From: Nageia nagi
Taxonomy: Eukaryota > Pinophyta
DNA: 64,000 nt
Direction: 5' to 3'
Assembly: GCA_050084985.1 (NCBI GenBank)
Contig: JBITNC010000001.1
Coordinates: forward strand, 153,388,001-153,452,000
The translations under genes were made by a program, and so were the position numbers. Shown here piece by piece: positions 32,580 through 43,076 of the stretch (position 1 is the stretch's first letter; the number at the start of each line of letters is the position of its first letter). The notes beneath the pieces were generated by a model. It ran no database searches. It saw nothing but the letters and a program-made list of their open reading frames with translations, and had not been told where the DNA came from.

Positions 32580-34920
32580 TAGTCACCTCTACTATCTACT
32601 GGTCTCTTTGGTTCCTTGACCCAGAGGAGTAGTGCCTACGGATCTTATAGGACTACCTGGACACTGAGCTCTTCGCAAGTCGGATGAACCAACAGCCCCT
32701 AAGGGAGATGCCCAAGGTGTACCACTCCTACTAGAAAGACCTCATGACCTCTGCATCCTGCTTGGAGACCCAACTGTACCCTATGCACTGTTGCCTGTCT
32801 GATACACTGAAATGTCTATAGGCATATAAGTATTTGGAGGTATAGGATACTGAGCCCTCGGAGTAAAAGTTGGAACACCTGTCAACCACGACTATACTAT
32901 ATGGATAGGATAACTGAAGGACCACCTATGAAAGTAGAGGCTACTCCTAACTAATGAGCCAGAGCTCCCTGTAAAGAGGAATGAGCCTCATCTCTCTCAT
33001 GTCTGTACCTATCTCACTCAGCCTTGTATCTATACATATGTGAGTGGGCTTGTGCTAACTAGTGTCTCAGCTCATAAATGTCTCCTAGCAAAGTATCAAT
33101 GCTAGGAACCTATGTAGCAGGAGCCTCCTTGACTTTGCGTGTAACCTCTGGGGTAGCTCCCTCCTCACCTACACCCGTAGCCTCCTCCTCAAGAGCTAAC
33201 TCCTCAGGGGCATCTACCATAACCTCCTTGGCAGTAGCCTCCTCTCTCACAACCTCCGCTCTTGTAGGCTCCTCGCCTACCTCTCCCCCTCCTGCTGCTG
33301 CACCCAACTCTACATCAACATCAACATGCCGACGAACACGTCGACCATCCAATCCACCCTCTAGGACATCATCTCCCTCCTCCCACCAGATCCTGAAGGC
33401 CTCAGACACCCCTACATCATCCCCCTCGGTATCATCCTCTAATAATCCCTCCTCATGAGTAGGATTTAGCTTTGCATAAACCAATGGCTATACACCCTCT
33501 GCTGAAATGGTGCCCTCGCACTGATATGGCACTGATGGGGCAGGCACATCCTGAACTAAACTGAACTGATAGTGCATTTGCTCAAAATGAAAGTACTCCA
33601 AAAAATTGGCTTGATAACTACTCAAAACATGTGGCTACCGAATACCAGTAAGCTTAGCTACAAGTTCCCTCCAGACGTGATACAAGTGGTAAGGTCTGAA
33701 TCTCACTTGATCTGGAATCAAGTGACTAAGCATGTGGTGATAATAGCTCACATCCCGATGAGCTCCATCCGATGGGTGAATATAAAAATCATCGCACCAT
33801 CTGACTATGCCCACCTCATAATCTAAGTGACTACCAAATCTCGACATCGACAACCCTAGAGGATGAACCATAGCTATATGCTCATAGGCCCACACCTGTA
33901 AGGTAATAGTAACTGATAAAGAGGCCCTATGCCCCTGTGAATAAAAGAATAACTCCTTGTAAATCTAGGCTAATAATGTGGGTGCCCAAGCATATACCGT
34001 ATCATGCTACATCATGTCCACAATAATAGGCAATAACGACCATGGAAATCTCCCATTGCCAGTATCAGGGAGAGCATAGCACTACACTAAACCCATCAAA
34101 TATGAAAAATGGATCGTCCCCTGCTGATCCTCTATCCAGTACTGGTAATATCGGATACCACCTAAAATAATCTCCGAAATGATAGTATCAACCCGAGCGG
34201 CCCCATACAAATAAGAAATAGCAGGTAAAGCTCCTATCCTATCAACCATAGGCAAAATCCTCTGTGCATGAATGGGGAGTCTATATAATCTATGTATATC
34301 CTCTACTATGACAGTCATCTCCCCTATCGGAAGATGAAAAGTGCATGTCACTGCATCCCATCTATCTAGCAATGCAGCCAATAAAGGATAATCCCAATGG
34401 ATGCGACCCATGTGTGGACCCACTCCAAAACTGATGGATCTGAAAAGGTATGATCGGCTGGACCTAGAAGACCTCTACCCTCCTGTAGAATCAAGGGATA
34501 TCTACCTTGAGGCTCAAAGACGTCTCGAACCTGTATAATGTCAAAAAGGGTTCAATTCAAAAAATAAAAAGGAAAAATGGCATTTCAGATTGAAACGTCG
34601 GTGTTTCAAATAGATAAGACTCGATTGCTAGCGTTTACCTTCCAAACACTGATGACTCTATCATCATTCGTCTTAGGTCAGCGACCAAGGCCGAAGTACG
34701 AAAAAATTTCACAAAAAGATAAAAACAAAAGCTAGATTTTCAAAATTCATCTGATAGAAACAACCAAGATCATTTTTAAATGTCATTCATGGTGTTAATT
34801 TTAGAATTAAATGGTTAAAATACAAGTTACAAACAAAAGATAGAAAAGAAAGTGATTTCAAAACCCTACCTCTTCCTGGATAGGTTGAGAACGTCCAATG
34901 GAGCGTCTACGTGGAGGCAT
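32580..34920 (-). pseudogene. Antisense PMD gene of the Tat element, with intron
   Basis: Exon 1 (34,920-34,870) encodes MPPRRRSIGRSQPIQEE. A 339-nt intron follows, then exon 2 from 34,530, starting VRDVFEPQGRYPLILQ. After a frameshift near 34,430-34,445, one frame runs to 33,110: DYPLLAALLDRW, CTFHLPIGEMTVIVEDIH, YALPDTGNGRFPW and DFYIHPSDGAHRDVSYY identify the plant mobile domain. An acidic Glu/Val/Ala-rich segment (33,480-33,110) and a coiled coil with LAQAHSHMYRYKAE (33,100-33,000) follow, then a Pro/Ser/Gly-rich end. About six internal stops are mostly TAG where CAG would fit. PMD proteins occur in transposons and host silencing factors. Antisense PMD or other extra ORFs have been described in plant Ty3/gypsy elements. 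Its role in the element is unknown. Confidence 0.85.
34531..34869 (-). other. Intron of the antisense PMD gene
   Basis: On the minus strand the donor is GAAGAG|GTAGGG and the acceptor is a pyrimidine-rich stretch ending CATTATACAG|GTT. Both flanking exons are in phase 0 (17 codons, then VRDVFEP). The intron holds three or four copies of the CpG-rich motif (34,591-34,690). Confidence 0.65.
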
Positions 34921-35044
34921 GGTGAGTATAGCGAATATCAACAGCTAGAAATTGATGAGATCGCAAGGGAAACTCATGCTGGCTGACAATGAAAGGGACA
35001 GCTAAAAAGAAATGAATAAGAAAAAGTCAACTTTTTCTTTTTGA

Positions 35045-35165
35045 AACATGTCGACGACTTGGAGACGAACGCCGGTGACTGTAACTAAACATCGATGACT
35101 CTAAGACAGACATCGGTGATCGCCACTAAATGCTGACGATTGGAAGTAAAGCACCGCATTTGGAA
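35045..35165. repeat. CpG-rich motif array upstream of the antisense gene
   Basis: Five or six degenerate copies about 20 bp apart, including GAACGCCGGTGACTG, AAACATCGATGACTC, AGACATCGGTGATCG and AAATGCTGACGATTGG. They lie 125-245 bp upstream of the antisense start codon at 34,920, a placement like that of the LTR array relative to the LTR TATA box. Confidence 0.7.
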
Positions 35166-35595
35166 ATAGCCATGAGAACATTAAACTTTTCTCAAAATAA
35201 CCTTGAATTGGTCAAGAAAATCAAAATACGATAAGATGTGATGTATCATTGTTACAAGAGATCATCTCGAAACCCTGTTGTCAGGACAAAGGACAACACC
35301 ATCAAACTCATATACTAAAGAGGACTTATACGGTACATGTGCACTTAGACATGCAAAATGACATAACAGAAATGTCATGCAATTGTCACACAAGCTCAAC
35401 ACATACCAAAAATAGTCACTTCTGAAGTATATTTAAATTTGTTTTCAAAACTACATCAAATGTAAATTGAAAACACATTTTATCATAATTTTGATTCATC
35501 TAAGAAATTGAGTCAAAACTTATATCATAAAAAAGAAACAAAGTTGCTCATTCTATATTTTTGAAATTATCAACTGCATTCTCGGTTGATAATTC

Positions 35596-35609
35596 AAAAA
35601 GGGGCAAAA
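35596..35609 (+). other. Polypurine tract
   Basis: AAAAAGGGGCAAAA directly precedes the 3' LTR start TGTAGACACC. It would prime plus-strand DNA synthesis. Confidence 0.9.
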
Positions 35610-36455
35610 TGTAGACACCTAAAAATGTCCCCTTCTTAGCTAGTAAACATTAAAATAATCATAACTCTTCGCAACAATATAAAATAGGTCTAAAAACCCT
35701 ATTATTGGATAGCCCCCATCAAGTACATGTGAAATGGGTGGTCACATGACTCTTTTTAGGTAAAATTGGCTATTAGGAGGTCAGTTAATATTGTCACAAA
35801 GTTAAAAACCCAATCGTCGGTGACCTAAGACAGTCGCTGGTGTTTTGAGCCAGTCACTGACATTCGTATGGTAAACACCAGTGACTCTGTAACAGTCAAA
35901 CAAGGAGCCAAAACAGTGAAAGAAAGTTGAAATGATTCATCTTTCCAAGATGATGTGGATAGAGGGGGTCAGTTACAACCTACGGTGGCTCTTCACTTCC
36001 TCTTACCAGCCTTTTGAATATCCCATCCAAAATCTATAAATACAAGTTAATACAAAGCAAAAGAGAGAGAATCTTGACCCATTTTGAGGTAGGGTAATGT
36101 TGCCAAAATCTTATGAGCTCATACATTTTATTGTTTTATGCTAGTTTCAATTCTATACATGTCATACATAGATGCTTTGATGTTATTGTCTTTTGTATGT
36201 GTGTAGGATTTACAGGTTCATATCAAGGAAAGAAGCAAGCAAATCAAAAACAATGGATATCTAATACTCTTATTTTGGCAAATAGCATTTGTAAAAGTCC
36301 CTTCCAAGGGTCAATTGTAGTCTTAATTGAAAATCAATATCATTTTGCAATTATAACATGTTTATCTATTTTACATAATTTGAGGTTCAGTGAAAGTTTG
36401 AGAATAATTTGCAGTTCATGTTATTCTACATTCCAGCTTTATTTTCACTGCAACA
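35610..36455 (+). repeat. 3' LTR of the Tat element
   Basis: 846 bp, same ends as the 5' LTR. It differs by about 38 substitutions and two single-C indels, counted by eye, with about half inside the CpG-rich motif array. TATAAATA is at 36,035-36,042. Confidence 0.95.
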
Positions 36456-36460
36456 AGTTG
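36456..36460. other. Target-site duplication AGTTG, right copy
   Basis: Matches 18,918-18,922 exactly. Confidence 0.95.
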
Positions 36461-36959
36461 GGATGATGGTCAAAGAGTAATAAGATTAATGAAAGATAGA
36501 GGAATCAAGAAGAGTAATTCAAAATAACTTTTCATCGAATGTTATGGTTGTGAAAAACCTAATAGATATGTATGCAAAATGTGAAAGAATATACAATTCT
36601 TGAGAATTATTTGACAAGAGACATGATGCATATACAATTTCATAGACTGTAATGATCACAAGATTTTCATTAAATAAATATGTTGAAAGGGCCCATAAAT
36701 TATTTGAAAAAATGCCTCATTGAGATGCAATCTCATTGACTATAATAATCCCAAGATATACAAAAAATGGATTTTTTGAAAAGGCTATAGAAACTTTTAA
36801 GCATATATGACTGACAAGTGTAAAGACAAGCTTTACAACCTTTTCTAATATTCCTATAGTATGTATCACCATGGGAGCTCTCAAATAAGGTATAAACATC
36901 CATCAAAGAGTAGTTTAAAATGACTTATCATGGAATGTTGTACTTATGAATGTTGTGAT

Positions 36960-36979
36960 ATATATATATATATATATAT
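36960..36979. repeat. (AT)n microsatellite inside the PPR relic
   Basis: About ten perfect AT units interrupting a PPR motif, showing that the coding frame is not maintained. Confidence 0.9.
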
Positions 36980-38240
36980 GAAAAATATGGAAGAATAAAC
37001 AAGACCTAGGAATTTTTTGATGAGATACATAATGTAGACATAGTCTCATGTACTATAATTCTTAGAGGATATGCACAACATGGTGTAGACATAGTTTCAT
37101 GGATTGTAATGATTGTATGATCTATACAAAATGGATACATGAAAGAGACCATGAAGTTTTTGATAGAATGCCTCATTTAGATACAATATCATGGACTACA
37201 ATGATTCTAAGATATGCAAAAAATAGTTTTTTTGAAAAGACTCTAGAGACTTTTAAGCATATGCAATTTATCAAGTGTAGAGTTAAACTTTGCATCCTTC
37301 ACCATTATTCTCACAATATGTGCCACCATAGGAGGTCTCAAAGAAGGTATGAATATCCATAAAAGAGTAGTTAAAAATGGATTTTCATTGAATGTTGTGG
37401 TTATGAATTCCCTAATAAATATGTATGCAAAATATGAAAGAATACACAAGGACTAATTAAATTATTTGACAAGATGCATAATGTAGACAAACTTTTATTT
37501 ATTCCAATTCTTGGAGGATGTGCACAACATGATGCAAACATAGTTTCATATACTACAATGATCTTATGATATGTACAAATAGTTAAGTTGCAAGGGACCA
37601 TGAATGTTTTGATAAAATATCTCATCTAGATGCAATATCATGGACTTCAATGATCCCAATATATGCACAAAATGGGTATTCTAAAAAGGTTCTAAATAAT
37701 TTTAAGTACATGCAATTATTAGGTGTAAATCAACACTTTGAAACCTTTATTAACATTCTTATAGTATGTACCATCATGGAAGATCTTGAAAAAGGCATGA
37801 AAATCCATCAAAGAGTAGTTAAAAATTATTTTTCAATGAATATTATGTTTGTGAAATTTCTAAGAGATATGTATGCCATATGTGGAAGAATACACAAGCC
37901 CTGAGAATGGTTTCACAAGATGCATGATGTAGATATAATTTCATGGATTGAAATATTTGGAGGATAGGAAATTTATGGCTATAATGAGTATGCCCTTAAA
38001 CTCTTTGACATGATCAACAACATAGAAAGTTAGAAACCAAATTTGACAATATAACCTTCGTATGTGTTCTATTTGCATGCAACTATGTAGGTCTAATGTA
38101 TGAGGACTACTAATACTTTAATAGAATAAGTGACTTTTATTATATTATTATTCCTAGGATGTACCCTATAGAAATATATGAAAAATATGAAATAATACAC
38201 AAGACCAAAAAATTGATCTTGAATATTCTATTTAAAACAC

Positions 38241-39429
38241 ATGTGTGTAAAGGCTTATTAAAAAACCTCCTATTTTTAAAATTTACCACCTCCCATTATA
38301 ATTTTTTAAACCCTTCATGGTAAACCCCTATATAATAAATAATAAACATTTTTAAACTTTTATCATTTTACCATAAAAAATTGAATAAATTGTTGATACC
38401 ACTTAGTAGTTTTACCATTTCATCAATGTATAATATTTCCTTCAATAGTAGAAACTTCGACTTGGATATGGGCCTCAAAGATAAGGGGTTTGACCTTGAA
38501 TTCATAGTTAATATTATCTTTACACTATTTATCTAGGCTTAATATGATCTCCTCTTAACCACCCCAATCTATATTGCATTCTTCTTTAGCTAGATGTTGT
38601 AATAAGAATTTTGAGCTTTGGAACATATAGGGATGGTGTCTTGGAAAAAGACAACCCTATCCATATTGATATTAAACATCCTTCCTTAGTTGGCCATTTA
38701 AATTCATCCAATGCATATAAATTAATTTAATTTGATAAAAAGATAATTTAATTCATTAATTTAATATATTGGAATGAATTTAGTAATAAAATAATAGAAT
38801 AATATTTTAATTATTTTATGATAATAAAATTGAAGAGAAATAGAAGAATAATATTAATATATAGGGGGACTTTGGGTATGCCACCTAGATAAAATATCAT
38901 CCAACCCCTATTTTACCCCCCTAAAATCCATTTCCCCCTAGTAACCCCTTCCCTCCTAGTAACATCCCATCCCTAATAACTTATCTCCCCTTTTAAAAAT
39001 CCCTTCCCCCTCCTCTTATAAAATATGTACCAATATATTGATACTTAAGCTTGATATTAAAAATACCCCTCATAGCACTCACATGTTATTTACCATCTCC
39101 TATTAACAGACCCTTCCCATGGTAAGGATAAGGATCATGGAATTCTATGATTGGTAAAGATCCATTCATCCTATGTTGAGATGACCCAGCTGCAATGGCT
39201 GCAAAACCATAATAGCAATATCTTTCTTATGGCTAAACCTACCACTTGAGATCACCCCTTTTAGGATGATAAAGGGATCATACTATTTGAGCCTTCTTTC
39301 TTGCTTCTCATTTAGAGGTTTGTAGGAAGCATAAATCCATAATATTTATTAAATATTTCCTTTATGAAAGGAATATGTTTTAAATTATATCAAATTTAGC
39401 AGGGTTGGGGATTAGATCTATTCTTTAAA
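38241..39429. other. Non-coding DNA within the PPR relic cluster
   Basis: No coding signal was recognised. A C-rich, GA-poor stretch at about 38,895-39,015 (repeated CCCCCTAGTAAC / CCTTCCC) stands out against the AT-rich surroundings. Confidence 0.45.
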
Positions 39430-40420
39430 ATAGAAAATTGTTGAAGATATGTAAATATATGAAAGATACAAGATGCATTTAAATTTTTGTATACTAGAGT
39501 GATTGGAGGATATGCAACTCATGGATATAACAAGTATTTCCTTAAACTCTTTAATTTGATAAAGCACTTAGGACCAAGCCTAAAAATATAATATTTCTAT
39601 GTGTTCTACATGCATGCAACCTTATAGGTATAGTGGATGAGGGTTCTATATACTTTAATAGCATGAGTGAATTTTATTACATTATTCCTAGGATGTTCCC
39701 TATATACATGTATGAAAAATAAGAAAGAATACACAAGGACCAATATGTTTTTGATAATATGTGAGATGTAAGATGCAAACATAGATTTATGTACTACAAT
39801 TATTGAAGGATATGCAATTCATGGCTATAACAAGGATTACCTTACACTCTTTAATTTTATGAATCACTTAGGAACCAAACCTTACAACATAACCTTTGTA
39901 TGTGTTATATATGCATGCAACCATATAGGTCTAGTGTATGAGGGTTGTATATACTTTAATAACATAAGTGACTTTTATTACATTATTCCAAGGATGTTGC
40001 CTATAGATATATATGTAAAATATCAAAGAAAACATAAGGGCCAAGAATTGTTTGATAAGATGTAATATACAAGATGAAAACATAGGTTTATGAGCTAAAA
40101 TTATTGGAGTATATACAATTCATAGGTATAACAAAGATTCCATTAAACTCTTTAATTTGATAAATAACTTGGAAACTAACCCTAACAATATGACCTTTGT
40201 ATGGGTTGTACATGCTTACAATCATGTAGGTATAGTGGATAAGGACAAAAATACTTTAATGGCATGAGTGAATTTTATTACATTATTCCTAGGATGAATT
40301 ATTATACATACATTATTGACCTTATTGGCCTTCAAAGCTATCATTGTCAAGATGCCCATAAACTTGAATCAAATGTGTGGAAAGTTATCAATACTTCTAT
40401 GAACCACAAATACATATATG
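39430..40420 (+). pseudogene. Tandemly repeated PPR C-terminal segment, 301-bp period
   Basis: GTGTTCTACATGCATGCAAC-like text starts at 39,601, 39,902 and 40,203, giving two successive spacings of 301 bp. Each unit encodes decayed PPR text. The middle one is best: FVCVIYACNHIGLVYEGC, then YFNN and DFYYIIPRM (39,885-40,000). The last unit runs on into NYYTYIIDLIG and ESNVWKV, the start of the E motif. A related copy lies at about 38,064. Unit size is close to a three-repeat P-L-S block, but these copies repeat the same C-terminal segment and are not successive PPR motifs. Confidence 0.75.
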
Positions 40421-41976
40421 ATTGAGCTTCTTGGCCATGTTTAAAATTTATATTAAAAAAATTCTTTATAAATAGAATGCTAATAAATTATATTTCTATA
40501 GTGTGGAGTGTTTTGCTTTGTACCTTGACCAATTTGTAGGTAATGGTTGTGGATTCATTTGCCTTGTACTGCTCACCTTCATTGCCCTCTTTTCCTTATA
40601 TTTATTATGTTTTATTCTAATTCATTAGTCATAATGAATAAAATTACGTAATACACATATGGTTGACATTCCTGGTCATGATGGGAATTTAGAGAAAAAA
40701 TACTAGATAAAGAGTATGCTAAATGATCTTCCTAGTCATGTTCACTTCATACATTCACCAGTTTACAAATAATGGTGATGAATTGATTTTAAAAATATTG
40801 AATATCCTCACAAAATAAAACAAGAGTTTTGATATCTTCTCATCAAGATCCTCCTTCTTCATATCCTTCCAATTTGGAAGCCCATTTGGTACCTCCCCCT
40901 TCCATTGAAAGATCTCAAAAAGCTCACCCACCTTCCCTACTTAAGAAAAATAATATAAATTTCAAAATAAACCCATACCATTTTATTTTGTGATAAAAAA
41001 TATATGTGCATAGTGAAAAAAAATAAAATATACATCATTTTACTTTGTGATAACAAATGTATGTGCATAATAAAAAAAAAAGAAATAAAACTAGAGCTAA
41101 AAGAAGATTTTGAGGACTATGGAACTTTTCCTAGTACCCCTCCTTGGTGAAATTTTCCATTTTCTTCTTCTAAAACTTGAGTATAATGTTTCTTACTTTA
41201 CCTTTCTTATCACTTAATTTGAGTGGAACTTTATCTCCTTGGATTGGGACACTGCAAAATTTTGGACAAGTACCAAATTTTGCAATTTGCCCACCCACAT
41301 CTTTTTATTTTTTAAGGAAATTAAATTTTACAGTGCATTTTAACCACCTTGTATCACATATTAGAGAAGTTTATTATTTTTATAAACAATACCTTATATA
41401 TTTAAATACAATAATGGTTTAACAACACTTGACAAAATCACCTTATATACCTAGATAAAATGATAGTGAAAAAGTGTTATTAGAGAATTTTCATAAATTA
41501 GTTATTGTTAAAGCCTAATTTTCTTGTAGTGTAATTTATATCTCATAGATAAATAATTATATTTATTATTATAAATCATTTTATTTTTATATATTTTTTG
41601 TGAACCCATTTGCTTATAAATTTTTACTAAAAAACATAAGATTTTTTGAACCCCTACTTTTTCTTGTCTTGTTGAAAATCTTAAAATATTTGTCAAAACC
41701 TAGAAGTCATCATCATTAATCTAGATTTATTTTGTATATTTTGGAACTTTGTGTGTATTACCTTTACCCCCTCAAATATATATATTATATAATAATAACC
41801 TATAATAAAAAATGTTAAAAATTGTTGTTATTGATATATTAAAATTGAGGAAAAGGTTAAATAAAATACAAGTAATAGATAAATAAGATTGTTAATAGAA
41901 AACACTAATCAATATAATAATGATTATGATCATAAATATGCTAGGATGAATACATATGAGAATATGTATAAGTTAG
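40421..41976. other. AT-rich intergenic DNA
   Basis: No gene was recognised. Two similar sentences (CATTTTATTTTGTGATAA...TATGTGCATA) near 40,980 and 41,037 form a small local duplication of about 57 bp. Confidence 0.45.
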
Positions 41977-42694
41977 TGTTGACACTTAATTTGGATATCT
42001 AATATTGCAAGTTAATAATCATATTACTTAATTGGTAATATAATCTATTTTAATGTTATATCCAATATTATTTCCATTTAAGTTGAATTATATTCACTTC
42101 TTATGTTGTTTATCTTTTTGTGTCAAAGGATCCCAATATTGTTACTCTCATATAGGTATGCATTTTGATGGTTCTCTTGCCTATAAAAGGTGTTAAGGTA
42201 ACATGAGGAGACAATGAAAATTTTATCTTGATAGTTACAATCAAATTATAAAAAATGTAAGGAATCTTTTAATATAACCTATCAATATTGGGCTTTGGTT
42301 ATCAAATGATCATTCATCATTCATCTTTCAATACTATGGTAGATAAGGCTTATCACACTTTCTATATTGCTTAGAATTTGGATTATGAAGACCAAATTTA
42401 CATGACCAATACTATCAATATTATTCATGGCATGTGAGCAATTTGCAATACAATCATCATTATTGAGTATTACATTCCAAGATTCAACTCCCACAACAAG
42501 TCAGATTTGAGCATATGAATGATCATCTAGGTAAAGTAAAAAGTATATCTCTAATGAGCCCTTTCTCATAGTTCATAAATATGATCCAATAGTATAAGTA
42601 CCATTATTACCAATTTATATTTTTGTAATACGTTAGTTTATTATGTATTATTCATACATAGTTAATTAATTTGATATTTATGTTTACATCTACA
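41977..42694 (+). repeat. Candidate LTR of a second family
   Basis: Begins TGTTGACACTTAATTT, the same 16 bases that begin the minus-strand LTR at 58,967. It has TATAAAAG at 42,182 and a possible end ...CATCTACA at 42,694, followed by TTTGGTGAAC, which could hold a primer site. No partner LTR or target duplication was found, so the right end is tentative. It could be a solo LTR or a 5' LTR. Confidence 0.45.
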
Positions 42695-42920
42695 TTTGGT
42701 GAACAAGATGTTTTTTAACTTTTAAAATATCAAAAATAGGGTTTAATAAAATGTTACAATGTTTGGTATTTGGAAAATATTTATAAACTTATATACTTTG
42801 AAGCCATTTTATGCTCTTAAAAATGAATATGTAAATGCATTTTGTGAGAAAATTAATAATGAATGTAGTCCCTCTAATCCCACAGAAAAAATATACAAAG
42901 AGGAAGGTGCTTAATGTTGA

Positions 42921-43076
42921 AAGAAAAAAATTGTAAGATTAAGGAAACAATACCAACAAGTTAAATCTAAGGCTTTTGATCTAGTTGAAAAGGAAGGATC
43001 TTATCATGGAGGCATTGATGATGCCCACATTGATGAAGAAATGTATATAGCTACTTTAACAAGTTCAAGAAAGTAA
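42921..43076 (+). pseudogene. Small unidentified ORF remnant
   Basis: A stop-free 51-codon segment containing LRKQYQQVKSKAFDLVEKEG and DDAHIDEEMYIATL, basic then acidic, ends at TAA 43,074. It follows the candidate LTR and its possible primer site, so it may be the start of a decayed gag, but no gag motif is visible. Confidence 0.25.

Larger units (their letters stand above)
18923..36455 (+). mobile_element. Full-length Tat-lineage Ty3/gypsy LTR retrotransposon
   Basis: A 17,533-bp element bounded by 844/846-bp TG...CA LTRs and a perfect five-base target-site duplication. In order it has PBS, a 1.8-kb leader, gag, protease, RT, RNase H, a second archaeal-type RNase H, integrase, a sense accessory ORF, non-coding DNA, an antisense PMD gene, PPT and 3' LTR. 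RT before integrase defines Ty3/gypsy. The second RNase H and the large size place it in the Tat lineage (Ogre and relatives). At least 18 premature stops and three frameshifts break gag-pol, so this copy cannot move on its own, but the order is fully preserved. LTRs differ at about 38 substitutions and 2 indels by eye (roughly 4.5%), so the insertion is moderately old. Confidence 0.95.
36456..38240 (+). pseudogene. PPR relic downstream of the Tat insertion
   Basis: The first bases continue the interrupted E motif in frame (SWDDGQRVIRLMKDRGIKK), then change abruptly near 36,510 to PPR repeats starting VIQNNFSSNVMVV and LIDMYAKCERI. Further motifs include MPHLDTISWTTMILRYAKN (37,168), GYSKKVLNNFKYMQLLG (37,670) and MKIHQRVVKNYFSMN (37,800), ending with GLMYED-like text near 38,095. 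A block of about 450 bp, marked by MPH-x-D-x-IS and an AKN/TKN/AQNG end, recurs at 36,712, 37,168 and 37,617. PPR proteins bind organellar RNA; this copy is riddled with stops. The switch from E motif to repeats suggests the ends of two tandem copies were fused. Confidence 0.8.

Noticed and set aside
33078-33458. 126-codon plus-strand Ser/Pro/Thr-rich open frame in the Tat element
   Set aside because: It is the complement of the acidic segment of the antisense PMD gene; codon bias of that segment leaves the opposite strand open.
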